Source of the DNA: Microbacterium oxydans
Lineage (GTDB): Bacteria > Actinomycetota > Actinomycetes > Actinomycetales > Microbacteriaceae
Assembly (NCBI RefSeq): GCF_006540085.1
Contig: NZ_BJOG01000007.1
Span: 1 to 64,000, forward strand
DNA length: 64,000 bases
Direction of reading: 5' to 3'
Shown here one piece after another: positions 11,892 through 21,700 of this stretch (position 1 is its first letter; the number at the start of each line of letters is the position of its first letter). The position numbers and the translations under genes were made by a program. The notes under the pieces were generated by a model. It did not search any database. It was given only the letters and a program-made list of their open reading frames with translations, and had not been told where the DNA came from.

Positions 11892-13045
11892 GAGGCGTAG
11901 GCGCTGTTCTCGTGCACGTAGTCGTGGGTCAGGTCGTTCGTGAGCACCGTGGCCGTCGACTCCCCGACCTTGAGGTCGATCACGAGGTGCGTGGCGCGCG
12001 GGGTGAGGTCGACCTCTTCGCGGGGGCGGTCCGGACCACCCTGGCTGCAGACGCGCACGCCGTTCATCCAGACGTCGACGTCGTAGGGGTCGAACTGCGC
12101 ATTCGTCGTTCCGATCGCCGCGAGCACCCGCCCCCAGTTCGGATCGTTGCCGAAGATCGCTGCCTTGAAGAGGTTGTTGCGCGCGACCGACCGGCCGACC
12201 TCGACGGCGTCCTGCTCGGTCACCGCATGCTGCACCTCGATCGTGATGTCGTGGCTCGCGCCCTCGGCATCACCCTGCAGCTTGACCGCGAGCTCCTGGG
12301 AGAGCTCGATGAGCGCGGCGGTGAAGTCGTCGAGGTCCGGCACGACCTCGGATGCCCCGTTGGCGAGGAGCGTGACTTGGTCGTTCGTCGACATGCAGCC
12401 GTCGGAATCGAGACGGTCGAACGTCTGCCCTGTCGCACGGCGCAGCGCCTCATCGGCCTGAAGCGGCTCGAGGACGGCATCGGTGGTGATCACCACGAGC
12501 ATCGTGGCGAGTCCCGGCGCGAGCATGCCCGCGCCCTTCGCCATACCGCCGATCGTCCAGCCATCACGGCTGATCACGGCGGTCTTCGCAACGGTGTCGG
12601 TGGTCATGATGGCCTGTGCCGCGCTCTCCCCGCCGTCGGCGCTGAGCTCGGCGATCGCCTGCTCGGTGCCGGCCAGCACACGCGAGCGGAACGTCTCGTC
12701 CCCGGTGCCGATAAGACCGGTGGAGCAGATCAGCACATCCCCGGCGCTGACGCCGAGCAGTTCGGCCGCCTTCTCCGCCGTCTGGTGGGTGGTCTGGAAC
12801 CCGAACGCGCCGGTGAAGCAGTTCGCACCGCCGGAGTTGAGCACCACGGCCTCGACGACCCGGTCGGCCACTGCCTGCTGCGACCAGATGATCGGGTTCG
12901 CCTTGGCGCGGTTGCTGGTGAAGACCGCGGCACCCACCTTGCGAGGTCCGCGGTTGACGACGACGGCGACATCGGGCTTCCCGGTCGACTTCAGCCCGGC
13001 GGCGACACCGGCCGCTTCGAATCCTGCGGGGGCGGTGACGCTCAC
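11888..13045 (-). CDS. argJ: Bifunctional ornithine acetyltransferase/N-acetylglutamate synthase
   Basis: ArgJ recycles the acetyl group from N-acetylornithine to glutamate; bifunctional forms also use acetyl-CoA. The 385-aa precursor contains the self-cleavage site in [15 protein letters not shown], where the Thr after Ala becomes the N-terminal nucleophile of the beta chain. With ArgJ here, a separate argE deacetylase is not needed. Overlaps argC and argB by 4 bp. Whether it is bifunctional or only transacetylates cannot be read from sequence. Confidence 0.95.
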   Translation of the reverse strand: MSVTAPAGFEAAGVAAGLKSTGKPDVAVVVNRGPRKVGAAVFTSNRAKANPIIWSQQAVADRVVEAVVLNSGGANCFTGAFGFQTTHQTAEKAAELLGVSAGDVLICSTGLIGTGDETFRSRVLAGTEQAIAELSADGGESAAQAIMTTDTVAKTAVISRDGWTIGGMAKGAGMLAPGLATMLVVITTDAVLEPLQADEALRRATGQTFDRLDSDGCMSTNDQVTLLANGASEVVPDLDDFTAALIELSQELAVKLQGDAEGASHDITIEVQHAVTEQDAVEVGRSVARNNLFKAAIFGNDPNWGRVLAAIGTTNAQFDPYDVDVWMNGVRVCSQGGPDRPREEVDLTPRATHLVIDLKVGESTATVLTNDLTHDYVHENSAYAS

Positions 13046-14094
13046 GGCGCTACTCCGTTCACTGAGAGGGCGCGGGCTTCGGGAAGACCCAGCGCGATGT
13101 TCATGGATTGGACGGCAGCGCCGGCGGTGCCCTTGACGAGGTTGTCGACCGCGGTGACGACCGTGACCCGGTTCGCGGCCCGGTCGATCGCGAGGCCGAT
13201 CAGCGCGGTGTTAGCTCCGAGCACGTCGGCCGTGCGGGGGAAGCGTCCCTCGGGCAGCAGCTGCACGAAGGTCTCGTCGCCATAGGCGCTCTGCCAGGCG
13301 TCACGGATCTGCGCATCCGTCGCACCGTCGACGATGGGTGCGGTGGACGTGGCGAGGATCCCGCGCGACATGGGCACCAGCACCGGCGTGAACGAGATCC
13401 GGATGCCGTCGGACTCCACCCCGGACGCCGCGGCGAGCGCCTGACGGATCTCGGGGATGTGTCTGTGGGTGCCGCCGACCGCATAGGGGTTGGCGGTGCC
13501 CAGGATCTCGCTGCCGAGCAGGTTCGTCTTGAGGCTCTTCCCCGCGCCGGACGGTCCGACGGCGAGCACGGAGACGATGTCGGAGGGGTCGATCACCCCG
13601 GAGGCCACACCGGGCGCGAGGCTGAGACTCACGGTGGAGGCATTGCATCCCGGCGCCGCGATGCGCGTGGCTCCACGGAGGTGCTCACGCTGCTTGACCC
13701 CGTCGATGAGGAGCTCGGGCACACCGTAGGTCCACGGCTCGTGGAAGTCGCCGCCGTAGAACGCATCCCACGCCGAGGCGGACGTGAGTCGGTGGTCGGC
13801 GCCGGCATCGATCACGAGCGGGACATCGCCCAGCGCATCGGTGTACTGCCCCGACTGCCCGTGCGGCAAGGCGAGGAACACGATGTCGTGGCCGGCGAGG
13901 ATCTCCGGTGTCGTGTCCTGCAGCGTGAGGTGTGCGAGTGAGCGCAGGTGCGGCTGGTGGTCGACGAGAGGCTGCCCGGCGTTCGAATGCGCCGTGACGG
14001 TGCGGATCTCCATGTCGGGATGGGCGGCCAGGAGGCGCAGAATCTCGCCGCCTGCGTAGCCGGATGCGCCGGAGACGGCGACGGAATACGTCAT
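13042..14094 (-). CDS. argC: N-acetyl-gamma-glutamyl-phosphate reductase
   Basis: NADPH-dependent reductase, 350 aa, first gene of the arg operon. The N-terminal nucleotide-binding loop is [12 protein letters not shown] and the catalytic Cys is in [11 protein letters not shown] (about residue 150). TAAGGT (14106-14101) is exactly six bases before the ATG at 14094, so the operon mRNA is probably leaderless. I could not recognise an ArgR box in the 239-bp upstream gap. Confidence 0.95.
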   Translation of the reverse strand: MTYSVAVSGASGYAGGEILRLLAAHPDMEIRTVTAHSNAGQPLVDHQPHLRSLAHLTLQDTTPEILAGHDIVFLALPHGQSGQYTDALGDVPLVIDAGADHRLTSASAWDAFYGGDFHEPWTYGVPELLIDGVKQREHLRGATRIAAPGCNASTVSLSLAPGVASGVIDPSDIVSVLAVGPSGAGKSLKTNLLGSEILGTANPYAVGGTHRHIPEIRQALAAASGVESDGIRISFTPVLVPMSRGILATSTAPIVDGATDAQIRDAWQSAYGDETFVQLLPEGRFPRTADVLGANTALIGLAIDRAANRVTVVTAVDNLVKGTAGAAVQSMNIALGLPEARALSVNGVAP

Positions 14095-14100
14095 GCTTCT

Positions 14101-14106
14101 ACCTTA
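14101..14106 (-). promoter_or_regulatory. -10 box of the arg operon
   Basis: TAAGGT on the minus strand, six bases before the argC ATG. A -35 element is weak (ATTTCC at about 16 bp spacing). Confidence 0.5.
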
Positions 14107-14242
14107 ACGGTCAGGCCCTCGAGGAAATCGGGACCGTGGACGGGGCCGGAGGCGGCGACACCGGCACTCGACCGCCGTGCGCGCACGGGCAGAAGGGCGG
14201 GGTCGCCTACAGTCGGCGGCCGCGGCGTCGGCGCACAGCGAT

Positions 14243-14261
14243 GACGCTCGGAGCGAGCGTC
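14243..14261. other. Small perfect hairpin upstream of argC
   Basis: Arms gacgctc and gagcgtc around a 5-base loop, 7-bp stem. It lies between the larger thi hairpin and argC and may be part of the transcription stop that insulates the two operons. Confidence 0.45.
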
Positions 14262-14267
14262 GGAGAA

Positions 14268-14321
14268 GCGGTGGCGGCCGAAGGCATGTCGCGACAGTAG
14301 CGCGGCCTCGGCTGCCACCGC
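14268..14321 (-). terminator. Large hairpin after the thiamine operon
   Basis: Left arm 14268-14284 and right arm 14306-14321 pair over about 16 positions with one mismatch and one bulge, and the loop holds a second perfect 10-bp palindrome TGTCGCGACA. It starts 12 bp after the stop codon of the ThiED-TenA gene. There is no T-run, as is common for terminators in high-GC actinobacteria. Confidence 0.6.
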
Positions 14322-14333
14322 AAATCCGGTTCG

Positions 14334-16484
14334 TCATCTGCGGGGTGAGGGCTCCAGCGGTGCGGCGAAGAAGGCGAGTTCGTGGGCACTCGAGACCTCG
14401 AAGACGTGGCGCATCCTGGCGCGGGTCGCGGCATCAGCCGTTGCCGCCGCTTCGGAGGCGTAGGCGATCGCCGTCTCGGTCGCCTCTTCGAACGCGGGAT
14501 CGGCGTAGGTCACCAGCCACGAGGCGTAGGGGTGCTGGGGATCCTGCGCGTACTGACCGAAGGCCCCGGCGTGCAGGCGTCGGCCGAGGTCGGTGTAGAG
14601 CCAGAAGCACGGGAGGACGGCCGCGACGATCTCGGCGTAGTCCCCACCGAACGCGACAGAGCGCAGGTGATCGAGGTAGGCGGTGGTGGCCGCCCCCGGC
14701 TCGGCGGAGAACGTGTCCGCGCTCACCCCCTGCGTCGGAGTCAACCACGACGCGTGCAGCTCGAGCTCGCCCACGATCGAACCGCGTGCCGACTCCGCCC
14801 AGAACGCCTGCTCATCGGATGTCGGCGCGAGCCGGGACGCTTCCGCGAGCACACGGGCGTACTCGCGCAGGTACAGCGCGTCCTGGGCGAGATAGGACAG
14901 GAACGGTCCGCGCTCCAGCGTCCCGTCGGCGAGCGCGCGGATGAAGGGCAGCTCGTCGATCGCGGTGCGGATCTCCCTGATGTCGTGCCACCAGTCCGCC
15001 GCGATGTCGTCCGCGACCGGACGGGCCTCTGTTCCCGCCCGTTCCCAGAGTCCGGAGAAGTGGTTGATCGGCCCGTGCCCACCGCCGACGCGCAACGCGT
15101 CCCCCGCCCGCAGGGCTTCGCGAAGCCAGATGCGCGCGGCGCCGACGGCCGCTTCTGCGTCGTGCCCCCGCGCGAGCAGGGTCGCGAGCGCGGACGACAG
15201 CGAGCAGCCGGTGCCATGGGTGTTTCCGGTCGTGATCCGTCGTCCTGGAAAGTCTCTGCGCAGACCGCGCGCCGCGTCGACCAACGCATCGGGGGCCTCA
15301 TCCCCGACGAGATGGCCGCCCTTGACCAGGACGGCCGCATCGATCCGGGCGGACAGCTCGTGCGCCGCGGAGATGGCATCCTCCCAGTCGGCGATCTCCC
15401 GACCGGCGAGCACCGCGAGTTCGGCGAGATTCGGAGTGACCAGAGTCGCCCGCGCGAGGAGTCCGTGCAGTGCTCGCTCCGCCTCCGGATCCAGCAGCCG
15501 GTCGCCGGAGGTCGCGACCATGACGGGATCGAGCACCACGACAGGCGGGCGCACGCGGTCGAGCCACGCCCCCACTGCGCGGATGACCTCGGCGTCGGCG
15601 AGCATCCCGATCTTCACGGCGTCGATCACGATGTCGTCCGACACGGCATCGAGCTGCGCGCGGAGGAAGTCGACCGGCGGCACGTGCACAGCGCGCACGC
15701 CCTGCGTGTTCTGCGCGGTCAGCGCCGTGAGCACAGCCATCCCGTACCCGCCGTTCGCGGCGATGGACTTGAGGTCGGCCTGGATGCCCGCACCTCCGGA
15801 CGGGTCGCTCCCGGCGATGCTGAGCACTCGCGGCACGATGCCGGAGCGCCAGCGTCGCAGGAACCGCGTCGCTACGGCGGCCGGATCGTCAGCCGCGCAC
15901 AACGCCGAGACGACGGCCAGCCCCGATGCCCCGGCATCGCGCAGGGACTCGGTGTCGTCGATGCCGACGCCGCCGATCGCCACGCACGGGAGCGGGCTGT
16001 TCCGGACGATGTCGCGAAAGCCCTCCACCCCGAGCGGGACGGGGTGATCCGGCTTCGTGAGGGTGGGACGGATGACGCCGACCCCGAGGTAGTCGACCGT
16101 CCCGGCCGGGAGGGCCCGCACCGCGTCGAGGTGCGCGGCAGTGTTGGCGGTGAGGCCGATCAACGCGTCGGGTCCGAGTGCCTCACGGGCGCGCAGCACC
16201 GAGGCGTCGCCCTGACCGAGGTGCACGCCATCGACCCTGGCTCCACGCTCACGAGCAGCCACGGCCGCGCCCAGCCGATCGTTCACCACGAGCAGCGCCC
16301 GACCGTCGATCGCCTGCGACAGCGCGACCAGCTGTTCGACCGTCTCCTCGTCGGTCGCGTCCTTGTCGCGCAGCTGCACGATGCGCACCCCGCCTTCCAC
16401 CGCGTGCCGGACGGTCTCGACGACGCCCCGGTCTCCGCACAGCTCCGCATCCGTGACGAGGTAGAGCGAGAGGTCGGCGTTCAC
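14334..16484 (-). CDS. Trifunctional thiamine protein: ThiE-ThiD-TenA fusion
   Basis: A 716-aa fusion of three thiamine enzymes. Residues about 1-214 are thiamine phosphate synthase (Thi[25 protein letters not shown]). Residues about 217-480 are HMP/HMP-phosphate kinase (Thi[19 protein letters not shown] and the [14 protein letters not shown] anion hole and catalytic Cys at 427). Residues about 495-716 are TenA, aminopyrimidine aminohydrolase, with its catalytic Cys626 in VLPCFWLY. The protein would take salvaged or new pyrimidine through phosphorylation and coupling to the thiazole phosphate made by ThiM. It overlaps thiM by 4 bp and is under the same TPP riboswitch. Confidence 0.92.
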   Translation of the reverse strand: MNADLSLYLVTDAELCGDRGVVETVRHAVEGGVRIVQLRDKDATDEETVEQLVALSQAIDGRALLVVNDRLGAAVAARERGARVDGVHLGQGDASVLRAREALGPDALIGLTANTAAHLDAVRALPAGTVDYLGVGVIRPTLTKPDHPVPLGVEGFRDIVRNSPLPCVAIGGVGIDDTESLRDAGASGLAVVSALCAADDPAAVATRFLRRWRSGIVPRVLSIAGSDPSGGAGIQADLKSIAANGGYGMAVLTALTAQNTQGVRAVHVPPVDFLRAQLDAVSDDIVIDAVKIGMLADAEVIRAVGAWLDRVRPPVVVLDPVMVATSGDRLLDPEAERALHGLLARATLVTPNLAELAVLAGREIADWEDAISAAHELSARIDAAVLVKGGHLVGDEAPDALVDAARGLRRDFPGRRITTGNTHGTGCSLSSALATLLARGHDAEAAVGAARIWLREALRAGDALRVGGGHGPINHFSGLWERAGTEARPVADDIAADWWHDIREIRTAIDELPFIRALADGTLERGPFLSYLAQDALYLREYARVLAEASRLAPTSDEQAFWAESARGSIVGELELHASWLTPTQGVSADTFSAEPGAATTAYLDHLRSVAFGGDYAEIVAAVLPCFWLYTDLGRRLHAGAFGQYAQDPQHPYASWLVTYADPAFEEATETAIAYASEAAATADAATRARMRHVFEVSSAHELAFFAAPLEPSPRR

Positions 16485-17329
16485 AGGGCACCGCCTTCGG
16501 CGCGGGCACGGACCCTGATGTCAGCGGAATCCACCGCGGCGAGGGCATCCAGCAGCGCGACGGCGAAGCTCCCCGGCCCGGTGGACCGCTCCGCTGCCTG
16601 CTCCGCCGCGATCGTGTACACGAGGCTCGCCGACGCGACCGCCGTGAGCGCGTCGTGCCCTGTCGCCCGCGCAGCGCCGAGGAAGGCCGCCATCACCGCG
16701 CCCAGAGCACAACCGCCGCCCGTGACCCTCGTGAGCAGCTCGTGCCCGTTGGACAACCGCAGCACGCGTTCGCCGTCGGTGAGCAGATCGATCGGGCCGG
16801 ACACGGCCACCACACCGCGTGTCGTCCGAGCCAGCGCCGATGCGGCCTCGGCCGCGGACTCGGTGCTGTCGGTGGAATCCACACCTCGCCCCACCGGCGC
16901 TGAGCCCGCGAGAGCCAGCACCTCCGAGGCGTTGCCGCGGATCGCGGTCGGACGCTGCTCGGCGAGTTGACGCGCGAGTGCGGTGCGCACCGGGAGCGCA
17001 CCGACCGCGACGGGGTCGAGCACCCAGGGCGTACCGGCTGCCCTCGCACCGGTGACGGCTTCCAGAGCCGCCGCGCGCTGCTCCGGGGTGGGCGTCCCCA
17101 GGTTGACCAGCATCCCCGAGGCGACACCGGCGAACATGCCGGCCTCACCGACGATGTCGACCATGGCGGGAGCAGCCCCGAGCGCCAGCAGCACGTTGGC
17201 GGTGAAGCCGGTGACCACGGCATTGGTGATGCAGTGCGTCAGCGGTGGCGCCTCACGCAACACCCCCAGCAGCACCGCAGCCTTTTCGGCGAGATCGTGT
17301 GTGGAATCAGGACGCAGAAGATCGCTCAT
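16481..17329 (-). CDS. thiM: Hydroxyethylthiazole kinase
   Basis: ThiM salvages 4-methyl-5-(2-hydroxyethyl)thiazole by phosphorylation; 282 aa. Features: [28 protein letters not shown] at the N-terminus (substrate pocket), [10 protein letters not shown], and [19 protein letters not shown] with the catalytic Cys near residue 207. It is the first gene behind the TPP riboswitch and is followed, with a 4-bp overlap, by the ThiE-ThiD-TenA fusion, so this operon is for salvage and coupling, not for de novo ThiC or ThiG synthesis. Confidence 0.95.
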   Translation of the reverse strand: MSDLLRPDSTHDLAEKAAVLLGVLREAPPLTHCITNAVVTGFTANVLLALGAAPAMVDIVGEAGMFAGVASGMLVNLGTPTPEQRAAALEAVTGARAAGTPWVLDPVAVGALPVRTALARQLAEQRPTAIRGNASEVLALAGSAPVGRGVDSTDSTESAAEAASALARTTRGVVAVSGPIDLLTDGERVLRLSNGHELLTRVTGGGCALGAVMAAFLGAARATGHDALTAVASASLVYTIAAEQAAERSTGPGSFAVALLDALAAVDSADIRVRARAEGGAL

Positions 17330-17335
17330 CGCGAC

Positions 17336-17410
17336 ATCCCTTCGCTAGTACGAACTAGATCAGGTTCGACGGGTCTGTTCTCAGCCGCGGATCGCGGCAC
17401 CCCGTGTCAC
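17336..17410 (-). ncRNA. TPP riboswitch (THI element)
   Basis: On the minus strand the conserved TPP aptamer blocks appear in order: GGGGTGC, then GGCTGAGA, then ACCCGTCGAACCTGATCTAG, then a closing GCGAAGGGA. It ends about seven bases before the thiM start codon, so control is probably by hiding the ribosome-binding region when TPP is bound. Its promoter overlaps the stop codon of the upstream epimerase gene: TAGACT at 17423-17418. Confidence 0.93.
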
Positions 17411-17417
17411 TGTCCGC

Positions 17418-17423
17418 AGTCTA
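17418..17423 (-). promoter_or_regulatory. -10 box for the riboswitch/thiM transcript
   Basis: TAGACT, whose first three bases are also the TAG stop codon of the epimerase gene. The expected start lies at the 5' edge of the TPP aptamer. Confidence 0.5.
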
Positions 17424-18383
17424 TCGATCGGCCAGCAGCGCCTGCTCCTGCGCCCGCGTGAGCCCGGCACGTCGTTCGCGGTCGAGTCCGCGCTCCCGTT
17501 CGTCGGCGAGCACGCGCTCGATCGTGTCGACGAGCGGACGGAGCGTCCCACCGGTCTCATGGAATGCCGCGTTCGAGCGGGTCATGAATCCCGTCATCTC
17601 GGGCGGGAGCCACAGCGGCAGGGAGTGCGGGCCGGCCCAGTGGTCCACGTCATGCGCGATGAGCCACTCCTCGTCCGCGACGACGGTCGCCCCGGTGTTC
17701 CCGGATGCAGCGCGGACCATCCGCAGCACATCCGCGAGAGGCCTCTCGTCGCCGACGGCGTTGACGGCTCCGCTGCCTCGCGCGGTGACGATGTACTCCG
17801 CCAGATCGTCGACGTCGATCAACTGAGCGCTCCGCCCGTCCAGCGGGGGCAGCAGCACGGCGTCAGCGTCGGCACGAGCGAACGCGGCACTCCAGTAGCC
17901 GAAGCGGTCGCTCGGGTCTCCGTCGCCCACGATCAGGCCGGGACGCACCACGAGTGCCCGCTCCCCCAATCGGGCGACGGAGTCCTCGGCGGCGACCTTC
18001 TGCGCCGCGTACTCGTACTCGTCGCCGAGAACCGCCGCCGGGTGTCGTGGAGCCGATTCGTCCGCACCGACCGTCTCGTCATCGGAGTACACCGACACGG
18101 ATGACACGTACGTCCATCGTGCCGCTCGATCGCCCAGCATCTCGACTGCCCGATCGACATGCGCCGCCTGGGAGGAGATGTCGACGACGTGGTCCCACTC
18201 CCGTCGTGCGAGGTCGGCGTAGGTCGAAGCCTCCTCGCGATCGCCACGCACCAGGACCGTTCCCTCCGGCGCGGGCCGTGTGCCTCGAGCGAGGCAGGTG
18301 ACCGTGGCTCCGTGGTCGCGCCAGTGACCGGCGATGCGCCCGGAGAGCCACCCGGTGCCGCCCAGGATCAGAACATCCGTCAT
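17421..18383 (-). CDS. NAD-dependent epimerase/dehydratase family protein
   Basis: Extended short-chain dehydrogenase/reductase, 320 aa. The Rossmann glycine motif GGTGWLSG starts at residue 8, a Ser in the YVSSVSVYS strand and the YEYAAQK motif supply the catalytic Tyr and Lys. The substrate is unknown. It overlaps the upstream DUF402 gene by 4 bp. It is not part of the thiamine pathway as far as can be seen; the thiM promoter sits in its last codons. Confidence 0.85.
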   Translation of the reverse strand: MTDVLILGGTGWLSGRIAGHWRDHGATVTCLARGTRPAPEGTVLVRGDREEASTYADLARREWDHVVDISSQAAHVDRAVEMLGDRAARWTYVSSVSVYSDDETVGADESAPRHPAAVLGDEYEYAAQKVAAEDSVARLGERALVVRPGLIVGDGDPSDRFGYWSAAFARADADAVLLPPLDGRSAQLIDVDDLAEYIVTARGSGAVNAVGDERPLADVLRMVRAASGNTGATVVADEEWLIAHDVDHWAGPHSLPLWLPPEMTGFMTRSNAAFHETGGTLRPLVDTIERVLADERERGLDRERRAGLTRAQEQALLADR

Positions 18384-19102
18384 GGTGTGCCTGCACCCAA
18401 CCGGTCAAGGCCTGCCAGCACCGGAACCGTCCAGGCGGGGTCGGGCCGCCAGCGGGTCCACGCGGAGTCGAACGGCCAGTCGTCGGCCTCGAACGACGCG
18501 ATGGCCGCGTCCGCGTGCCGCTCGATCTGCGCGGCCTGCTCGGAGCTGAGCCGTCCCTGGGCGATCGCGGCGACGAGCTCATCCTCGTCCTTGAGGTGGA
18601 TGCCGCCCGCCGGATCGATCTCGACGTCGAGGATATGGTCGGACGAGAAGGTGTCCCGGTCTGTCCGCAGATGCGCGTTCTCGAGATTCACGTACCACCC
18701 GGAGAACGCCCAGTCCGGCCCGGTGGTGTCGCTCCAGAACAGCCAGATCGACCACGGCATCCCCGCAGGGGCGATGCACAGCACCCCGTTGCCCCGCCAG
18801 CGCTCCACGATGCGCGTCCGCGGCTCGAGCCAGCGCCGGGCGAGAGGCACTTCCCGCACGCGCTGACCGTCGCTGGATCCCGGCGCCTCCTGGAGGGTCC
18901 CCGGAGCGAGCCAGGCCACGAGACCGCGCTCATCATCACGGACCACGCGCATCGGCGAGATCCTGGACGGCTCTCCCGGCTGCCACCCCGGTTTCCGATA
19001 GTGCCAGTCGATCTGTGCGCCGGGCTCGAGGAACGGCCCCTCGCCGAGCGGTCGCGCCCCGTCGGGGACGGCGGCCGGAGTGCCCTGGGGGAGGATTCTC
19101 AT
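18380..19102 (-). CDS. DUF402 domain-containing protein
   Basis: Protein of 240 aa. The C-terminal two thirds contain the DUF402 pattern: SGWYVNLENAHLRT, DHILDVEIDPAGGIHLKDEDELVAA. DUF402 proteins include nucleoside di- and triphosphate phosphatases (Streptomyces/Staphylococcus type), with acidic metal ligands like those in DVEID and KDEDE. The ATG at 19102 was preferred over the longer frame because TACCGT (19114-19109) is six bases before it. Coupled by 4 bp to the epimerase gene. Phosphatase function is an inference from the family. Confidence 0.8.
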   Translation of the reverse strand: MRILPQGTPAAVPDGARPLGEGPFLEPGAQIDWHYRKPGWQPGEPSRISPMRVVRDDERGLVAWLAPGTLQEAPGSSDGQRVREVPLARRWLEPRTRIVERWRGNGVLCIAPAGMPWSIWLFWSDTTGPDWAFSGWYVNLENAHLRTDRDTFSSDHILDVEIDPAGGIHLKDEDELVAAIAQGRLSSEQAAQIERHADAAIASFEADDWPFDSAWTRWRPDPAWTVPVLAGLDRLGAGTP

Positions 19103-19177
19103 CCCGCCACGGTACTCCGGCGACGGCCCGGATCGTCCGAGCGACGACACGGTCCGCCTCACACCGCGGATCGATCC

Positions 19178-21700
19178 TCAGTCGCGCAGCGTCGCTCCGA
19201 AGCGCTGCGCAGCGACCTCGACTCCGGCGAGCTTGGCCTCCGTGGCCTCCGCCGCGGTGAGGGTGCGGTCATCCGCCCGGAACCTCAGCGCGAAGGTCAG
19301 GCTCTTGGAACCCTCCGGAACGCCCTCTCCGCGGTAGTCGTCGACGAGGCGCACCGACTCCAGCAGCATGCCCGCACCTTCGGCGAGGGCGGCCTGCACA
19401 TCCGCGGCGGGGACCCCGGCCGGAACCAGGAGCGACACGTCCTGCGTAGCGGCGGGGAACGTCGACAGCGAAGCCGCGACGACCCGTCCGCCGGCAAGCG
19501 ACAGGATGCGGTCGAGGTCGAGCTCGAACACGGTCGCGCGCCCGGGAAGATCGGCCCCCTCGGCGACAGCGGGGTGCAGCTCGCCGACGTATCCGACCTC
19601 TTCGCCTGCCACCAGGAGCGACCCGGTGCGCCCCGGGTGGAGGGCGGCGCGTTCGGCCTGTAGCACGTCGATGTCGACCCCGGCGGCTGCCGCGATCACA
19701 CGGACCGCGTCCAGAGCCTCCACGAGGCCGGCGGCCTCGGCGGGGCGACCGGGCTGGCGCGGTGCGACATGGCCGGTGAGGAGTCCGGAGACGAACCGGT
19801 GCTGTGGCGGGATCGAGGCGTTCAGCTCCGCGAGCGTCTCGTCGGAAGGACGCTCCCCCAGCGGCGGCACCTCATCGGTGCCGTACTGCACACCCGGCTC
19901 GGGCAGGAAGACCACCCCGGTCTCGAAGATCGCGAGGTCGGTGAGCCCGCGGGAGATGTTGCGGTGCGCGGTCTGCAGCAGACCGGGGATCAGCGACCGG
20001 CGCAGGTACGGCGCCTGCCCGTCGAGCGGATTCGCCAGACGGATGCTCGGCAGGTGCTCGCCCGACGCGGAGCCGTGCAGATCGTTCTGCGCCTCCGTGG
20101 TGAACGGGAACGACGGCGTCTCGACCAGCCCCGCAGCAGCCAGAGCATCGGCCACGCGGCGGCGGCCCTGCTGGTGCGCGGTGAGGCCGCGCCCGGAGGG
20201 AGGCGTCGGCAGCACCGAGGGGATGCGGTCGAGCCCGTGGATGCGGGCGACTTCCTCGGCGAGCGTCCACTTGTCGGTGAGGTCGGGGCGCCAGGTCGGC
20301 GGGATGACCGTCCACCCGCCCTGGGTCCCTGAGCCGGTCGAAGGGCTGACCTCCGCGCCGATCGTCGTCAGCGCACCGGTGATCTCTTCATCGGTGTAGT
20401 CGACGCCGATAAGCCCCTGCACGAAGCCGGCGGGCAGCTCGATCTCCGCGACGAAGACCTCGGCGAACAGCGCGCCGCCCTCCTCCGTGAGCGTGCCCCC
20501 GGCGAACTCGACCATGAGGTCGGCCGCGCGCCGGGCCGCGACGAAGGGGATCAGCGGGTCGACGCCGCGCTCGAAACGCTTGGACGCCTCGCTGGGCAGC
20601 TTGTGACGACGAGCCGAACGGGCGATCGTGGTCGGGTCGAAGCTCGCCGCCTCGATCATCACGTTCCGGGTGGAGTCGCTCATCTCCGTCGTGCCGCCGC
20701 CCATGACGCCGGCCAGGCCGATCGGACCCGACTCGTCTGTGATGAGCAGGTCTTCGGTGTGCAGCGCGCGCTCGACGCCGTCGAGGGTGGTCATCTTCTC
20801 GCCCTCGTGTGCGCGGCGAACCGTGATCCCCCCGGTGAGCTTGTCGAGGTCGTAGCCATGCAGCGGCTGTCCGAGCTCGAGCATCACGTAATTTGTGATG
20901 TCGATGAGCACGCCCAGCGACCGCATGCCGGCGAGGCTGAGCCGCGCCACCATCCACGGAGGAGTCGGACGTGAGGGATCGACGTCGCGGACGACGCGGG
21001 TCACGAACTCGCTGGCGCCGACGTTCCCACGCACAGGTGCGACGTCGTCGACGATGGTCGTGTGGCCGGTGCCCGGCTGGAGTTCGGCGAAATCGCGCTC
21101 CGCCGGGTCGCGGAAGGTCGCTCCGGTCGCGTGCGCGTACTCACGAGCCACCCCGCGCAGGGAGAAGGCGTAACCGCGGTCGGGCGTGACGTTGATCTCC
21201 ACCGCGACGTCGTCGAGGCCGAGCAGGGCGATCGCGTCGGTGCCGACGGGCGCATCGATGCCGAGGTCGGACAGCACGACGATGCCGTTGTGCTCGTCAC
21301 CGAGTCCCAGCTCGCGCGCAGAGGCGATCATGCCGTCCGACACATGACCGTAGGTCTTGCGGGCGGCGATCGGGAACGGACCGGGCAGCACCGCACCGGG
21401 CAGGGTCACGACGACCTTGTCCCCGACGACGAAGTTGTGCGCGCCGCAGACGATGCCACGGATGCCGCCGTTCGCCTCGCCGACGTCGACCTGGCACCAG
21501 TTGATGGTCTTGCCGTTGGACTGGGGCTCCGGCTCGAGCGAGACGACCTGGCCGACCACCACGGGGCCCGTGATGTCGAAGCGGTGCACGTCCTCCTCTT
21601 CGAAGCCGACGGTCACCAGGGCCGCGAGGACATCCTCGGGCGTGGCGTCCGCTGCCAGATCGACGTACTCACGCAACCACGAAAGCGGGACGCGCATCAC
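19178..21700 (-). CDS. pheT: Phenylalanine--tRNA ligase beta subunit
   Basis: Beta subunit of the alpha2-beta2 PheRS, 840 aa. Visible in order: N-terminal tRNA-binding (EMAP-like) domain about residues 40-150, B3/B4 editing region, B5 domain near 410-480, the catalytic-like core (about 490-700) and a C-terminal ferredoxin-like anticodon-binding domain (STFPAATQDVSLLVPAG to the end). Starts with a 4-bp overlap with pheS. Confidence 0.97.
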   Translation of the reverse strand: MMRVPLSWLREYVDLAADATPEDVLAALVTVGFEEEDVHRFDITGPVVVGQVVSLEPEPQSNGKTINWCQVDVGEANGGIRGIVCGAHNFVVGDKVVVTLPGAVLPGPFPIAARKTYGHVSDGMIASARELGLGDEHNGIVVLSDLGIDAPVGTDAIALLGLDDVAVEINVTPDRGYAFSLRGVAREYAHATGATFRDPAERDFAELQPGTGHTTIVDDVAPVRGNVGASEFVTRVVRDVDPSRPTPPWMVARLSLAGMRSLGVLIDITNYVMLELGQPLHGYDLDKLTGGITVRRAHEGEKMTTLDGVERALHTEDLLITDESGPIGLAGVMGGGTTEMSDSTRNVMIEAASFDPTTIARSARRHKLPSEASKRFERGVDPLIPFVAARRAADLMVEFAGGTLTEEGGALFAEVFVAEIELPAGFVQGLIGVDYTDEEITGALTTIGAEVSPSTGSGTQGGWTVIPPTWRPDLTDKWTLAEEVARIHGLDRIPSVLPTPPSGRGLTAHQQGRRRVADALAAAGLVETPSFPFTTEAQNDLHGSASGEHLPSIRLANPLDGQAPYLRRSLIPGLLQTAHRNISRGLTDLAIFETGVVFLPEPGVQYGTDEVPPLGERPSDETLAELNASIPPQHRFVSGLLTGHVAPRQPGRPAEAAGLVEALDAVRVIAAAAGVDIDVLQAERAALHPGRTGSLLVAGEEVGYVGELHPAVAEGADLPGRATVFELDLDRILSLAGGRVVAASLSTFPAATQDVSLLVPAGVPAADVQAALAEGAGMLLESVRLVDDYRGEGVPEGSKSLTFALRFRADDRTLTAAEATEAKLAGVEVAAQRFGATLRD

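Noticed and set aside
14382..16970. Very long plus-strand open frame (862 codons) opposite the thiamine genes
   Set aside because: It is the antisense shadow of thiM and the ThiE-ThiD-TenA gene; the sense frames have clear family motifs, and the antisense product is Arg-rich and unlike any family.
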